64,000 bases of DNA from Trifolium pratense (GCF_020283565.1 NC_060060.1:41540001-41604000), one strand, 5' to 3'; positions 24,220 through 35,490 are shown, counted from the stretch's first letter. The notes: generated by a model from the sequence alone, not told the origin. Program-made: numbers and translations.

Positions 24220-25223
24220 TCAATGTATAAAACCGTATTTACCCACCCAGAACTCATCTTCATGGTATTGTTCTGTGTTTGAACACACAGCTTTTGGAAT
24301 GTCGTTAGTTTCGTTGTCATTACGTGCAAATCTGCCGCGTATGCGTGTCCGATTGTCAGCTAGCGTCTTTGGGCATGCATACTATTATGGTACCACAATT
24401 AAAACAACAAATTAATAACCATTAGACTACTTGATTAAAAAAAACAGATTAATTAGCTGCATTCGAAAACAAAAATAAATGCTAAATTTTACCTTAATAA
24501 TTTTGTTGAATTTCCTCTGTTTTCTCTTGGCTCTATATTTAGAGATTTTTTCTTTTCTTTCTTCCGCACTATAACGCCCTACTTTGAACAAGTTTGCTTC
24601 CTCCGTTTGAGACCCATGGGTGTTAGTTGCTTTCATGTTCTGATCAATGAACAACACAAAATTTTAATGCTTGATTTTAACAAAAATATCAAACACAGAC
24701 ACATACACCAAATACGATAGTGATCAAATATCAATTTATGTTTCGTGTCTATGTCGGTCGGATATCAGACACATTTTCAATCTGAATTGTTGGTGTTGTG
24801 ACGAAATAAAAATTGAAAATTACATTAAATTCTTTTAACCTGCCAATCTCCGGCACTACACGCTCTTCTCATTTGTCCGTTGAAGAAACTATTTTCGGAG
24901 GAGCTCAATTCACACGGTCGAAAATTTTCAGAATTCATGAGTGTGCTATGGCAAGGTTCAAAAGGAAAACCAGGAGGTTTGTCATGAAAATTGTTACAGC
25001 TGTAGCTCCTCTGCATTAATTTGGATGCAATTTCAAGCTCATTGTTTGTGCCATTTGTTAGAGGCATCACATGGTTAGTGGTTGGAGGAGAAAAAGAAGA
25101 GAAGAAAGAATTGTTGAAATCATCTTGAACTACATCAAGGAAATTAAAAGGATCATAAGAGATTATGTCTGTGGTTGAATGTTGGTTGAAAGAAATATCA
25201 ACAGTATAGAAATCAGAAGACAT
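24220..25223 (-). CDS. CCT-motif (CMF-type) protein
   Basis: Three exons (24840-25223, 24493-24639, 24220-24381) join in phase 0 to 230 residues. The CCT motif is at about residues 150-195: EERKEKISKYRAKRKQRKFN, then the last exon starting YACPKTLADNRTRIRGRFAR. Plant CCT motifs act in nuclear import and in binding DNA or NF-Y partners. The absence of a B-box, response-regulator or GATA domain puts it in the CMF (CCT-only) group. The N-terminal part is acidic/Asn-Ser rich with RRACSAGDWQ just before the motif exon, as in several CMF proteins. Pro stands where most relatives have Arg (YACRK). ATG 25223 is the first ATG. A TATATATATA box lies near 25327-25338. Confidence 0.88.
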
Positions 25224-25326
25224 TGAAATAGAATTCAAAATAAAATTGAACTTCTCTTTAATACACTAATTCCAAACTCAATGCTACTAACTTCTATGAT
25301 ATGTCTCTTTCCAAACTCAATGCTAG

Positions 25327-25338
25327 TATATATATAGA
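25327..25338 (-). promoter_or_regulatory. TATA box of the CCT-motif gene
   Basis: TATATATATA on the minus strand about 105 bases before the ATG. A short direct repeat (TTCCAAACTCAATGCTA at 25270 and 25311) lies in the presumed leader. Confidence 0.45.
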
Positions 25339-25392
25339 GAGAAGTCAATTTTCCAAATTCTGCCTTTTTACTGTATTTCATATATTTTTAAT

Positions 25393-25716
25393 CATCATAC
25401 TAATTAGTGCCCTTAGACACTAGTTAAGAAAATTAAAACAAATAAATTTTGAAAATAGTAGTATCTCTGGTTCTTTTTATATAAACAATTGACATTTTAA
25501 GTTTATTGAATAATTGATGTATCTAATTTATATTATAGATTAGATACATAAATTATTTAATGAATCTAAAAAAAGAGTTGTTTCTTATAAAAAGAATCGG
25601 TAAAATAATTTTTTTATATTTTTTAAAAGTTAATTACACAAATTTCAAGATCATTTTATTGCATTAAGTTTCTTAACTAGTGTCCTTAAAAACTACAGTT
25701 AGCATTTTTCATTTTC
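25393..25716. mobile_element. Degenerate inverted-repeat MITE (AGTGCCC family)
   Basis: Left AGTGCCCTTAGACACTAGTTAAGAA opposes right TTTCTTAACTAGTGTCC...GTTAGCA. Possible imperfect 9-bp flanks (ATTTTTAAT / ATTTTCAAT). Inside lies a palindromic Stowaway-like core (25510-25570). Confidence 0.45.
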
Positions 25717-26308
25717 AATTAACAATCTCAAGTTGCCTTTGGCAATTGGCCTCTTGCCTCATAGGATATATTTCTATTATTATACATGGAATTTCAAAAT
25801 AATTCAAATATAAAACATCAAAATTAAAGAAAAAATATGAAAGCCCTAGAAGTCAGAGTTTGGGCACCCGAAATAACACGATAGTAATTCTTTAAATGTA
25901 TATTTTATACCATAAAAAACAAGTGTATATTTTATATTACGCAGTTTTGACCCCTAATTTTTATAATTGTCTGATTTTGACTCTATAAATTTCAATTGAT
26001 TGATTTTAGCTCTAAATTTTTTTACAATTGTTCAATTTTGAACCTCCAAATTTTAATTGCTTGATTTTATCCCCTCAAATTTATCCACTTTTACATGTGT
26101 TAGTCTACCATTGAATTTTTGACTAAAAATTTCTTGTACAACATTTTAAAATAAAAAAAAAAATTATTTTTTTTTTTAAAAAAATAATTATAAAATAAAA
26201 AGTTTTTAAAAAACATGGAATTTCAAAACAATTATAAAATAAAACAATTTCAGTTCTCTATCTACACTCTACACATAAGTTTCTTAAATACCCAAACATA
26301 TTTTTAGT

Positions 26309-26771
26309 GATCATTTCTCTCCCGACCCCCCTCATTTCTTTTCTACCCCTTGAATTTCCGTTTTTGCCCTTGGAGGGTACTGTAGTTTATATGAACCGAA
26401 TGAATTTGACATGCTGATAAACTTCGGTAACCACTTACCGAAATCTGGGACATTTCGGTTCGCAGGTACCGAAACAATTATTTCGGTAAACTTATGCCGA
26501 AAATGATATAATTCCAGCGACCCAATGAAATTTTCGATAACAACGTACCGAAATCTAGGACATTTCGGTTCGCAGGTACCGAACAAGCTGACGTTTGGTT
26601 TCTGTGTACTGAAAATGTTAATGTTTGGTTCGCAGTCACCGAAATGGTCTAATATTTGGCTTCGGTGAATATAAACCGAAGTATTTTGGCAAATTTTTTC
26701 AAACTGCAAGAGACAAAATGAAATTTTTGGGGGGTATATAAGAAATGTGGGGGGTCGGGAGAGAAATGATC
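26309..26771. mobile_element. Mutator-type MITE filled with TTCGGT/ACCGAA repeats
   Basis: Terminal inverted repeats GATCATTTCTCTCCCGACCC / GGGTCGGGAGAGAAATGATC. Exact 9-bp target duplication ATTTTTAGT at 26300-26308 and 26772-26780. The interior has many TTCGGT and ACCGAA hexamers. One block of about 38 bases (ACCGAAATCT.GGACATTTCG and onward) occurs twice, at about 26438 and 26547. No protein is coded. Confidence 0.85.
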
Positions 26772-26889
26772 ATTTTTAGTTGCCTATACCATTCAGCTAA
26801 TCCTGGAAGAGATACGGCCCAACAAGAAAACCAATTGCATCATTTTGATGTGTAACTTTTTATAATTGAATCGTTGAGTTTACAAATTT

Positions 26890-27005
26890 TAGCTGAACTG
26901 GTAAAAATGTCGAAATTGTTATACTAGACGCTATGATCAGGGGGTTCAAACTCCGACATCTTTACTTGTGTGTGTGGATTCCCTAAAAACAAAAATTTGT
27001 AGATA
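26890..27005 (+). mobile_element. tRNA-derived SINE
   Basis: TAGCTGAACTGGTAAAAATG (A-box-like), then GGGGGTTCAAACTCCGACAT (B-box-like), then a short tail 'tgtgtgtggattccc'. Same family as 28214 and 40919. Confidence 0.65.
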
Positions 27006-28213
27006 AACAAAATGACAATAGTCAATTCTCTAGGAAGAAAAATGAGATAGAATAGAAAAGAGTGAATATAAAACTAAAGATGTTCAATGGTAAGAGTCTT
27101 GGTAGTTAGAGATTCGATCTTTAACTCCTATTTATGGGGTATGAATATTGTGCGACACCAATAGAAATCATGCATACTATATGGAAAAGCAAATTCGAAA
27201 TTTATTCTGAAATAAAAGAAGTGGATGATAATGAGTTTTTTTATTTTCCTTTACTTTTTTTTTTTTTTTTTTTTTTTATGAAAGACAATACCAAAATGAG
27301 TTGCACTATCCTAGTAGGAAAACATCATTCTCTTACTATTTTTTTTTTATTTTTCTATTAAAACAGTAATTTTTATAAGATCAAAATTTAAAATATGTGC
27401 TTTGTCAAAAAAAAAAAAAAGAGTGAGGTTTGGAGCGGTTCTCGCAAAAACACATAAAAAAATATTTGATTTTTGCAGTTTTTGATTTTTTAGATCGATT
27501 TGCAATTTTTATTTAGATTGGTTTGTATTGACCATCCATATCCCCATTTTTCCGCCCATTGATACCTCTACTCTCTATACATAAGTCCATACATGCATTT
27601 TAGTTAGCCCATAGTTCAAGATATGTAAGTAATCATTTCAATCATAAAAATAAAAATGAAAAAAAATCACTAACCTCTACTTTTAAGAGTAGACTTTTGC
27701 AGCTTTAATGATTAAAATTTACGAGAGACGAAAACGTTATACTAGTACCACCTCGCCTATATTTAGTAGTATCATGATGAATATGTTAAAATCACGATGA
27801 TCCACCGTTATTTTTCAAAAACTACACTATGTAACTTCTACAAAATCACCATGAATCACCATAATTATGACATATTCACAGTGATATCAATCATACACTT
27901 GAATTATCCGACTTGAATTAGCACTCATTTTCTATTAAATTAAATTCTTGAAGTGTGTGATTGTGTGGTTAATATATATATTTTTTGAAAAAGAAGTAGA
28001 AAATAGATAGAATATAACAGAGCAAATGCAAAACCGACAAGAACAGAGTAAATCTAGTTCCGAAAACAAAATTATGCAGATAGTACTGCATAATGCATTC
28101 ATTCACAAAATCATCTTAACAAAACTGAAACATAACATTAGTAGGTTGCAATTTCTGTTATGTATAATAATATATACAGAGAATAAAGAAGAGAACAAAA
28201 TTGTCCATAAATC

Positions 28214-28342
28214 CTAGCTTAACCGACACAGACACCAAAATTACTAGGTTGGACGCCATGATTAGGTTCGAATTCCAGACCATACACTTTGTGTATGTGA
28301 GTTTCTGATAACCTGTCATTTCGTCTATCTACCAAGAAAAAA
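28214..28342 (+). mobile_element. tRNA-derived SINE (best full copy)
   Basis: TAGCTTAACCGACACAGACA... GGTTGGACGCCATGATTAGG, a B-box-like GGTTCGAATTCC, then CATTTCGTCTATCTACC and an A-rich tail. It ends about 14 bases before the stop codon of the convergent-facing RING gene, so it probably lies in that gene's 3' UTR. Confidence 0.65.
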
Positions 28343-28355
28343 CAAGAGAAAAATA

Positions 28356-28763
28356 TTAGGCATCTTGCATATGATGATGAGGTAGAAACTTTGTGCGACA
28401 CAACGGACATGTCATGTGATCATATCCGATCCAACGGTCGATGCAATTCCTATGAAAGATATGCCGGCAGTTTGTAAGCCGTTGGATCTCGTCTTCCGCC
28501 TTAAACTCGTAAAGACAGACGGTGCAGCTCTCCGGCGGGTATTCTACAACCGCCAGCTCCGAGAACTTGACCACAGGTAGTATTTCTCTGATCAAAAGAA
28601 GAGGATTCACTGGTGAAAATTCAGGTATAGTCTCTGAAAAAGGAAATTCAGAATTGAGACCGATATAAAAGAAGAGGATTGTAATGAGTTTTCTGATGAA
28701 AGACAGTACAGAAAGGAACTGCACAAATATCTTTGGTAACACAATCTGTGTTGGAAACCCCAT
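28356..28763 (-). CDS. RING-H2 finger protein (BRH1/RHA-like E3 ligase candidate)
   Basis: A single exon of 135 residues. Residues about 15-40 are hydrophobic (IFVQFLSVLSFIRKLITILF), a likely membrane anchor. The C-terminal RING-H2 finger (about residues 80-125) has C-x2-C (CTVC), NCRHIFHRNCIDRW and CPLC, i.e. the C3H2C3 ligand order with the Trp after the third pair. Such proteins are E2-binding ubiquitin ligases. The short length, anchor and finger at the C end resemble Arabidopsis BRH1 and relatives. The ATG at 28763 is the only ATG before the anchor. TATATATAAAG-like sequence lies about 50 bases upstream. Confidence 0.88.
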   Translation of the reverse strand: MGFPTQIVLPKIFVQFLSVLSFIRKLITILFFYIGLNSEFPFSETIPEFSPVNPLLLIREILPVVKFSELAVVEYPPESCTVCLYEFKAEDEIQRLTNCRHIFHRNCIDRWIGYDHMTCPLCRTKFLPHHHMQDA

Positions 28764-30705
28764 TTTGTTAGGCACTGGTTTTTTTTATTTTAGGAGGAGG
28801 TTAATTCTTTATATATATATGTATATGTATCAGTGGTAACTAGTAGTAGAAATTAAGAAGATGCTGAAATGAATGATGAATAGAAAGAAATTAAGACTGA
28901 GAGTGAGAGTGAGGGAGTGTTATAACAGTAGGCAGACAATGTCAGTGATAATGCACAATGCTAGCTGCATTTATTTAAATAGATAGATTGTAAGGTGTGG
29001 ACTGCAGTTTGTTTGGTGTGGAAATTCCAATAATGGCCTTTGCTTTTTTATTATATTGTGGAGATATTAACAACGACAACACTCGATAAGGTCTTGAAAA
29101 GCACGATCTCTTTTAACTTAACTAACATTGTGTTCGAATTTGAGTCTAGGCATGTTGTCGAGTTAAAACTTTAATTAGAATTTTATAAGGTTTGAACTAT
29201 TAATCTTTACAGCGGCGTGTGGAGGATATTTCGTTTAATAAAAAGATCTAGAATAAAAACATCTAATAGTTTGTGGTTGCATGGAGGATATCCCGGTAAA
29301 TAAAACCAATAATATGTGGTACGAATAGTGTGTTCTTAACTACTGTTTGTTTTAGACGAAGTGATAAACAACGCTGAGATTAACATACAATTTTGAAGTT
29401 CGAAGTTTAAATCTAATTGAAGGTGTATATCCTAACAATATCATTTACTCCCCCGTCCCAAAATATAAGACCACATTGACTATTGCACGTATGCCAAGAC
29501 ATAATTTTGATTACGAATATTTTTAATTGTGTATAAGTAAAAATTATAAAAATTTAATATTTTGAAAATACTTATCGAAACAAATCAAACAAGATCTTAT
29601 ATGATATATTTATATTTATATACTTTTAGAAAAATACGGTTGAAACAAGACGTCTAAATAGGGTATTCAGTCAAAGTGGTTCTTATAAATGGGACGGAGG
29701 TAGTACTAGTTAAGTTAGGACCTATGGACTTGTTAACTACCTTGTTAATTTTGCAAAATGTTTTATTAATCCTTAAAAAGGTAGTAAGTACTAGTATTTT
29801 ATTAACATTATGTCAAAAATGTTTATGATTAACCCAAATAAATAAGATCACACCGACGGCACAACATGGAGTTTTTCATTCAACATTTGGGCAGTTTGGG
29901 TTGATTCTGAACTAATTAGGCAAAATTGAAAGTGGTTTAATTTTATTATGGTCATATTAAAGCTCTGAATCAGCGAAACTGAGTAGTTGAAATTATCAGT
30001 AAGTTTTTCATTTGAAGTTGGTAACTAAAATTTTGGACTCAATTGCAGCTTTCAATAATTCCAAGAAAATACTCCTAGGTAACTTGGATGCATTATGTTT
30101 GTGTACAATTGGACATTAATTAGAACACACTTAATTACTAGCTGCCATATATTATAAAGAATATCTCTAATCAACTATGATACACGAGTAATCTATTTGA
30201 GTGAGAGTATCAGTATCGAGTACATATCCGTGTCAGTAATGCATACATACTCGTACCTTAATTTATGTTGTATCGAATACCGATGTCGTACCTGCATCTA
30301 GGTAACGCAGCTAATCAATTTTGTCTTATTAATTCTTACCTCATTCAGCATAATTTACACATGTACAATATGTAAATGTCATTTTGTAAAATATTATTAC
30401 TACTGACCTTGAATGGATGAAATGAAACGATAAGAAATGTCCCATCTGGATTTTAATAGAGTTCGTTGTACCATCTCTATATGGGGGCAATGCTAGCTAT
30501 AACTTATGAGATGGACATCAAGCTTGATTTAAAGACCACCATGTCCTATCTCAATCTCTTTTTCTTTTGACATTCAAATGCATATAATGGACCGCATCAC
30601 CCTAACACGCTGTTAGAGGATGTGTTTGGTCTAGAAGAAAAATTATGAAAATAGTAGATAAGAGAGAATGTGGAAAGTTTGAAAGAGATGAGAAAAAACA
30701 AAGTA
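28764..30705. other. AT-rich spacer
   Basis: Apart from a Stowaway-like MITE (29448-29703) I see only AT-rich DNA. There is no gene. Confidence 0.4.
29448..29703. mobile_element. Stowaway MITE
   Basis: CTCCCCCGTCCC...GGGACGGAGGTAG ends, flanked by TA. The end motif is typical of Tc1/mariner-derived Stowaway elements. Confidence 0.75.
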
Positions 30706-30710
30706 GGTTT

Positions 30711-31066
30711 TGTTGAGAAAATCAAATATTTAAGTATTCTTAAAGGACTAATATAATGATATAAATTACTAATGTAGTTATAATACTATAAATATATATT
30801 ATGCTAATGAAGAGAATGGAGAGAATGGAGAAGTTTTATGAGATTACTTTTTGCTCTCAAGGGTTGTCTTTTACATGATCCAAAGGGTGGTATTTATACT
30901 ACTAAAACTATGAATACATTAACTTAGATTTACTATTGCAAGTTGACATTTACATTGATAATTTTACATTACTATTTTAAGTTGACATTATAGATAGATA
31001 TTTCAACATTAATAGTAACCAATGTCTTTCAAGATAATTTTGTTGATTTTCCAATTTATTATAACA
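30711..31066 (-). repeat. 3' LTR of the copia element
   Basis: 356 bases, TGTTGAGAAAATCAAATATT to CAATTTATTATAACA on the plus strand. No difference from the other LTR was noticed on reading both. Confidence 0.93.
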
Positions 31067-31247
31067 CTCCCCCTTTGAAATATCTATCATGGTGCTTTAT
31101 TGAAGCTTGGTCGAGGAGATTGTGATGGGAACATGTGCTGCCTCGTTAAAAACCTTATTAGGAAAAACCCATTGGGATAAAAACCTCAATAAGGGAAAAA
31201 GAGTACAACATTATGCTCCCCCTTAACCAAGCATAGGTAATTCTTCT

Positions 31248-34200
31248 TCAAAGATCTCGAAGGTGACGCATTCCAATACTTCGTACGTGTTTCTTGAATA
31301 CTGATGTAGAAAGTGCCTTTGTAAAGAGATCGGCCACATTTTCACTCGAACGGATGTATTGAATATCAACCTCTTTGTTTCTTTCTAGCTCTTGTGTGAA
31401 TGAGAAGAATTTTGGAGGGATGTGTTTGGTTCTATCACTTTTGATGTAACCTTCTTTCATCTGGGTAACACATGCAGCATTGTCTTCATACAAAATTGTT
31501 GGATTCTTATCAGTTGATAAACCAGACGTTCCTTGGATATGTTGAGTTACTGATCTCAACCATCTACATTCTTTGCTAGCTTCATGGAGGGCAATTACTT
31601 CAGCATGATTTGAAGAAGTTGCTACAAGTGTTTGCTTTTGAGATCTCCATGATATTGCGGTGTCACCATATGTAAACACATATCCAGTCTGTGATTTAGC
31701 ATTATGTGGATCTGACAAATATCCTGCATCTGCATAACCAAGTAAAACTGGTTTTGTATTGTTAGAATAAAACAAACCAAGATCAGAAGTACCTCGGAGA
31801 TATCGAAAAATATGTTTTATTCCTTTCCAATGTCTCTTTGTAGGACATGAACTGAATCTTGCTAGTAAATTCACTGCAAAGGCTATATCAGGCCTTGTAC
31901 AGTTGGCAAGGTACATGAGTGCCCCAATGGCACTGAGGTATGGTACTTCAGAGCCAAGATCTGTTTCATTTTCTTCCTTAGGTCTAAACGGATCCTTTTC
32001 AACATTTAATGTTCTGCCCATCATTGGGGTACTCAAAGGGTTGGCTTTGTCCATGTTGAATCTTTTCAATACCCTTTCTGTATAGTTTGATTGATGTACC
32101 AATATACCATTTTTAGTATATTCAATTTGCAAACCAAGGCAGAATTTGGTTTTCCCCAAATCTTTCATTTCAAATTCTTTCTTTAAGTAATCTCTTGCTT
32201 CTTTAATTTCTTTATTGGTACCAATGATATTTAAATCATCAACATAGACAGCGATTATTACAAAACCAGATATTGTTTTTCTTATAAAAACACAAGGGCA
32301 AATAGGATTATTTACATAGCCTTCTTTAAATAAATATTCACTCAGTCTGTTATACCACATGCGTCCTGACTGCTTTAACCCGTATAATGACCTCTGCAAC
32401 TTTATTGCATACGTCTCTCTGGGTTTTGAGTTTTCAGGCATCTTAAATCCTTCCGGGATTTTCATATATATGTTACTATCAAGTGATCCATACAAGTAAG
32501 CAGTAACAACATCCATGAGATACATGTCCAATTTGTTAAACACTGATAAACCAATTAAATAACGAAAAGTAATGGCATCCATAACAGGAGAATATGTTAC
32601 CTCATAATCAATTCCTGGTCTTTGGGAAAAACCTTGTGCAACAAGACGAGCCTTGTATCTTACAATCTCATTTTTCTCATTTCGTTTTCTTACAAAGACC
32701 CACTTATACCCAACAGGTTTCACACCTTCAGGTATATCCACAATGGGTCCAAATACTTTTCGATTTTTAAGAGAGTTTAACTCAGTATTTATCGCATCTT
32801 TCCAATTTTTCCAATCATGTCTATTTTGACATTCATTCACAGTTTTGGGTTCAGGATCATCATTTTCGTTTATGATTTCACATGCAATTGAGAACGAAAA
32901 TATTTCATCAATGTTCATACCTTTTCGGCTCCACAGATTTCCTGTATTAACATAATTTATTGAAATCTCGAGATCATTCTTGTTATCAGCTTCATTATTA
33001 ATGATCTCATTGTCATCATTTTGTGCTTCTTCGAGAGCACAATTTTCAATCATGGATTTGTTGTTATCTAGTGTCTTTTCAGGATCACTTTCAATCATAT
33101 TCACCTTTTCTGTTTCTTTTCTTTTTCGGGGATTTTTGTCTTTGGATCCCATAGGTCGGCCACGCTTCAAGCGTGCCTTGGATGTACTTGCTACATCATT
33201 TGTTTTTGAAATATCAATTCTTGCTGGGACATTTATAGCTGGTACATGTGAGTTTGTCACTCTTTTCAAATCAGTGAATGAATCTGGCAGTTGGTTTGCT
33301 AAATCTTGTAAGTGTACTATTTTCTTTACATTTTCTTCCCATGATTTATTATATGGGTCCAAATGTAATAAAGATGGTACATACCATGTTATTTCATTTT
33401 CTATGTGTTTATTTTCTCCCCCTAGTGTTGGAAATTTTGTTTCATCAAAATGACAATCAGCAAATCTTGCCTGAAAAACATCACCTGTTAAAGGTTCAAG
33501 GTATCTAATAATAGACGGTGATTCATACCCTACATATATTCCCAATCTCCTTTGAGGTCCCATTTTTGTTCTTTGTGGTGGAGCTATTGGGACATATACT
33601 GCACAACCAAAAATTTTTAAATGGGAAATATTTGGTTCCTTACCAATTGCAAGCTGATAAGGGGTGTGTTTATGATCAGCACTCGGCCTTAGACGGATGA
33701 GTGCTGCAGCATGTAAAATTGCATGACCCCAAACAGTAACTGGTAGCTTAGTTCTCATTATTAATGGTCTAGCTATATATTGAAGACGTTTTATTAATGA
33801 CTCAGCTAAGCCATTTTGTGTATGCACATGAGGAACAGGGTGTTCAACAGTGATTCCTACTGACATGCAATAATTATTGAATGATTCTGATGTAAATTCA
33901 CCAGCATTGTCAAGTCTAATTTTCTTTATAGTATAATCAGGAAATTGTGCTCTTAATTTAATTATTTGTGCAAGAAATTTTGCAAATGCCATATCACGAC
34001 TTGACAATAAACAAACATACGACCATCTACTAGATGCATCAATTAATACCATAAAATATCTGAATGGTCCAGACGGTGGATGGATAGGTCCACATATATC
34101 ACCTTGAATCCTTTCAAGAAATGCAGGTGATTCTGTATGAATTTTGCCTGGTGAATGTTTTGTTATTAGTTTTCCAAGAGAACAGGCTTCACATGGTTTA

Positions 34201-34805
34201 TCCTCTTTTGTAAACTTTAAACCTTTCAAAGGATGACCATGAGTACTTTCAATTATTTTTCGCATCATTGTTGAGCCAGGGTGACCTAAACGGTCATGCC
34301 ATAAAATCATAGTTTTGGGGTCTTCTTTTACTACCAAATTACATTCAATTTTATGTATATATGTATAATGTAATCCCGAAGGCAATTTTGGTAGCTTTTC
34401 TAAGGTTTTCTTCTTTCCAGAAACATTAGTAGTAATATTAATATATTTCATATTGCCTTCAGTTACAGTTTCAGTGTCAAACCCTTGACGATATATGTCA
34501 TTAAAACTCAACAAATTTCTCTTTGATTTAGGAGAATATAAAGCATCATTAATGACAAATTTTGTTCCATTTGGTAACATGAACATAGCATTACCTGTCC
34601 CTTCTATTAAATCAGCAGGTCCTGAGATAGTATTTATCACACCTTTAGTAGAATTTAAATCATTGAAATATTTCTTACTTTTGAGGATCGTGTGGGTAGT
34701 TCCACTGTCCGGGATGCAAATGTCTTTGACATGTTCCATGTCTGACCTTCTTAAAATAAAATCAAGATTAAAGATAGGAAAACAATAATATAATACATTC
34801 AACAT
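31248..34805 (-). CDS. copia pol polyprotein (protease, integrase, reverse transcriptase, RNase H)
   Basis: About 1185 codons without a stop. In order: aspartic protease (CIPDSGTTHT near residue 30), GAG-pre-integrase (WHDRLGHPG near 170), integrase core (IQGDICGPI near 235, with Asp/Asp/Glu residues), a Lys-rich linker, reverse transcriptase (GYKWVFVRKRN near 670; catalytic YVDDLN near 880), and RNase H (GYADAGYLSD near 1030, later ILYEDNAAC). All core motifs appear intact. The first ATG region (hydrophobic LYYCFPIFNL) is not usual for pol. Stops separate it from gag in the same frame. It may be translated poorly unless by reinitiation. Confidence 0.93.
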   Translation of the reverse strand: MLNVLYYCFPIFNLDFILRRSDMEHVKDICIPDSGTTHTILKSKKYFNDLNSTKGVINTISGPADLIEGTGNAMFMLPNGTKFVINDALYSPKSKRNLLSFNDIYRQGFDTETVTEGNMKYINITTNVSGKKKTLEKLPKLPSGLHYTYIHKIECNLVVKEDPKTMILWHDRLGHPGSTMMRKIIESTHGHPLKGLKFTKEDKPCEACSLGKLITKHSPGKIHTESPAFLERIQGDICGPIHPPSGPFRYFMVLIDASSRWSYVCLLSSRDMAFAKFLAQIIKLRAQFPDYTIKKIRLDNAGEFTSESFNNYCMSVGITVEHPVPHVHTQNGLAESLIKRLQYIARPLIMRTKLPVTVWGHAILHAAALIRLRPSADHKHTPYQLAIGKEPNISHLKIFGCAVYVPIAPPQRTKMGPQRRLGIYVGYESPSIIRYLEPLTGDVFQARFADCHFDETKFPTLGGENKHIENEITWYVPSLLHLDPYNKSWEENVKKIVHLQDLANQLPDSFTDLKRVTNSHVPAINVPARIDISKTNDVASTSKARLKRGRPMGSKDKNPRKRKETEKVNMIESDPEKTLDNNKSMIENCALEEAQNDDNEIINNEADNKNDLEISINYVNTGNLWSRKGMNIDEIFSFSIACEIINENDDPEPKTVNECQNRHDWKNWKDAINTELNSLKNRKVFGPIVDIPEGVKPVGYKWVFVRKRNEKNEIVRYKARLVAQGFSQRPGIDYEVTYSPVMDAITFRYLIGLSVFNKLDMYLMDVVTAYLYGSLDSNIYMKIPEGFKMPENSKPRETYAIKLQRSLYGLKQSGRMWYNRLSEYLFKEGYVNNPICPCVFIRKTISGFVIIAVYVDDLNIIGTNKEIKEARDYLKKEFEMKDLGKTKFCLGLQIEYTKNGILVHQSNYTERVLKRFNMDKANPLSTPMMGRTLNVEKDPFRPKEENETDLGSEVPYLSAIGALMYLANCTRPDIAFAVNLLARFSSCPTKRHWKGIKHIFRYLRGTSDLGLFYSNNTKPVLLGYADAGYLSDPHNAKSQTGYVFTYGDTAISWRSQKQTLVATSSNHAEVIALHEASKECRWLRSVTQHIQGTSGLSTDKNPTILYEDNAACVTQMKEGYIKSDRTKHIPPKFFSFTQELERNKEVDIQYIRSSENVADLFTKALSTSVFKKHVRSIGMRHLRDL

Positions 34806-34829
34806 TATTATTCAATAACCAAATATTAC

Positions 34830-35005
34830 ACAATGCCCACCACATAAGTCATACATATTATTAAGTAATTCAAGCACAGCACACAAGTCACACATATTAT
34901 TAAGTAATACAAGCATACCACACAAGTCACACATATTATTAAGTAATACAAGCACACCACACAAGTCACACATATTATTAAGTAATACAAGCACACCACA
35001 CATTA
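34830..35005 (-). repeat. 39-bp tandem repeat between gag and pol
   Basis: About four copies of a 39-base unit (ACAAGTCACACATATTATTA and onward). Being 13 codons long, it reads on the minus strand as repeated CDLCGVLVLLNNM, in the same frame as gag and pol. Stop codons lie on both sides. Confidence 0.85.
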
Positions 35006-35030
35006 TTCAAATACTTATTTAATTAGTTAC

Positions 35031-35490
35031 TTAATTCATATTCATTTCATTTTCTTCTTCAACAAAATCAGCAGCCTCAAGGTAGGTAGTATCATTATTG
35101 GGTTCAACTTCATTAAAATTTACTTCCTTTCCCTTTTCTTCAACAGATGCCCTGTATTTTTTACACAGGTGTTCTGGTGTCCTACACGTCTTAGACCAAT
35201 GTCCATTCTTTCCGCATCTAAAACAGATATCATCACGGTTCCTTGAGGGACTTTCTTGGATATATTTACCTTTACCTTGATGATTCTTATTATTTTGGTC
35301 ATATTTAGGAGGCCTATAATTATTCATATATCCTCGTCCACGACCTCTACCACGAAAGTGGTTTCGACCGTGATTTCTGCCTCGACCATCAAAATGAGTT
35401 TTACCCCCTCGTCCTTTATGACGATTATGGCCACCACGCCCACGATTAAATGTTGTTGCATTTATTTCGGGGTATGCTATTGTTCCATGT
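35031..35490 (-). pseudogene. copia gag, C-terminal remnant
   Basis: The minus strand codes an Arg/Gly-rich stretch (FNRGRGGHNRHKGRGGKTHF) followed by the zinc knuckle CFRCGKNGHWSKTC and an acidic tail ending at a TAA (35031-35033). The capsid-forming front half of gag, normally several hundred residues, is absent upstream. The element thus looks unable to make its own particle. Confidence 0.75.

Larger units (their letters stand above)
25717..28213. other. Repeat-rich spacer, no gene
   Basis: Contains decayed 'gattttgacccc' text (25940-26110), a Mutator-type MITE (26309-26771) and a SINE (26890-27005). Poly-T tracts lie near 27260 and 27400, and another SINE-like scrap near 27085-27150. No coding region is supported. 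Confidence 0.45.

Noticed and set aside
27260..27280. Long poly-T tract as a regulatory signal
   Set aside because: More simply the tail of an old retroposed repeat or slippage.
32980..33453. Plus-strand 157-residue open frame inside copia pol
   Set aside because: Antisense shadow of the pol linker region.
34740..35030. Possible intron removing the stops between copia gag and pol
   Set aside because: The only good donor (TTAA|GTAACT) lies after the gag stop codon, so splicing would not restore a fusion.
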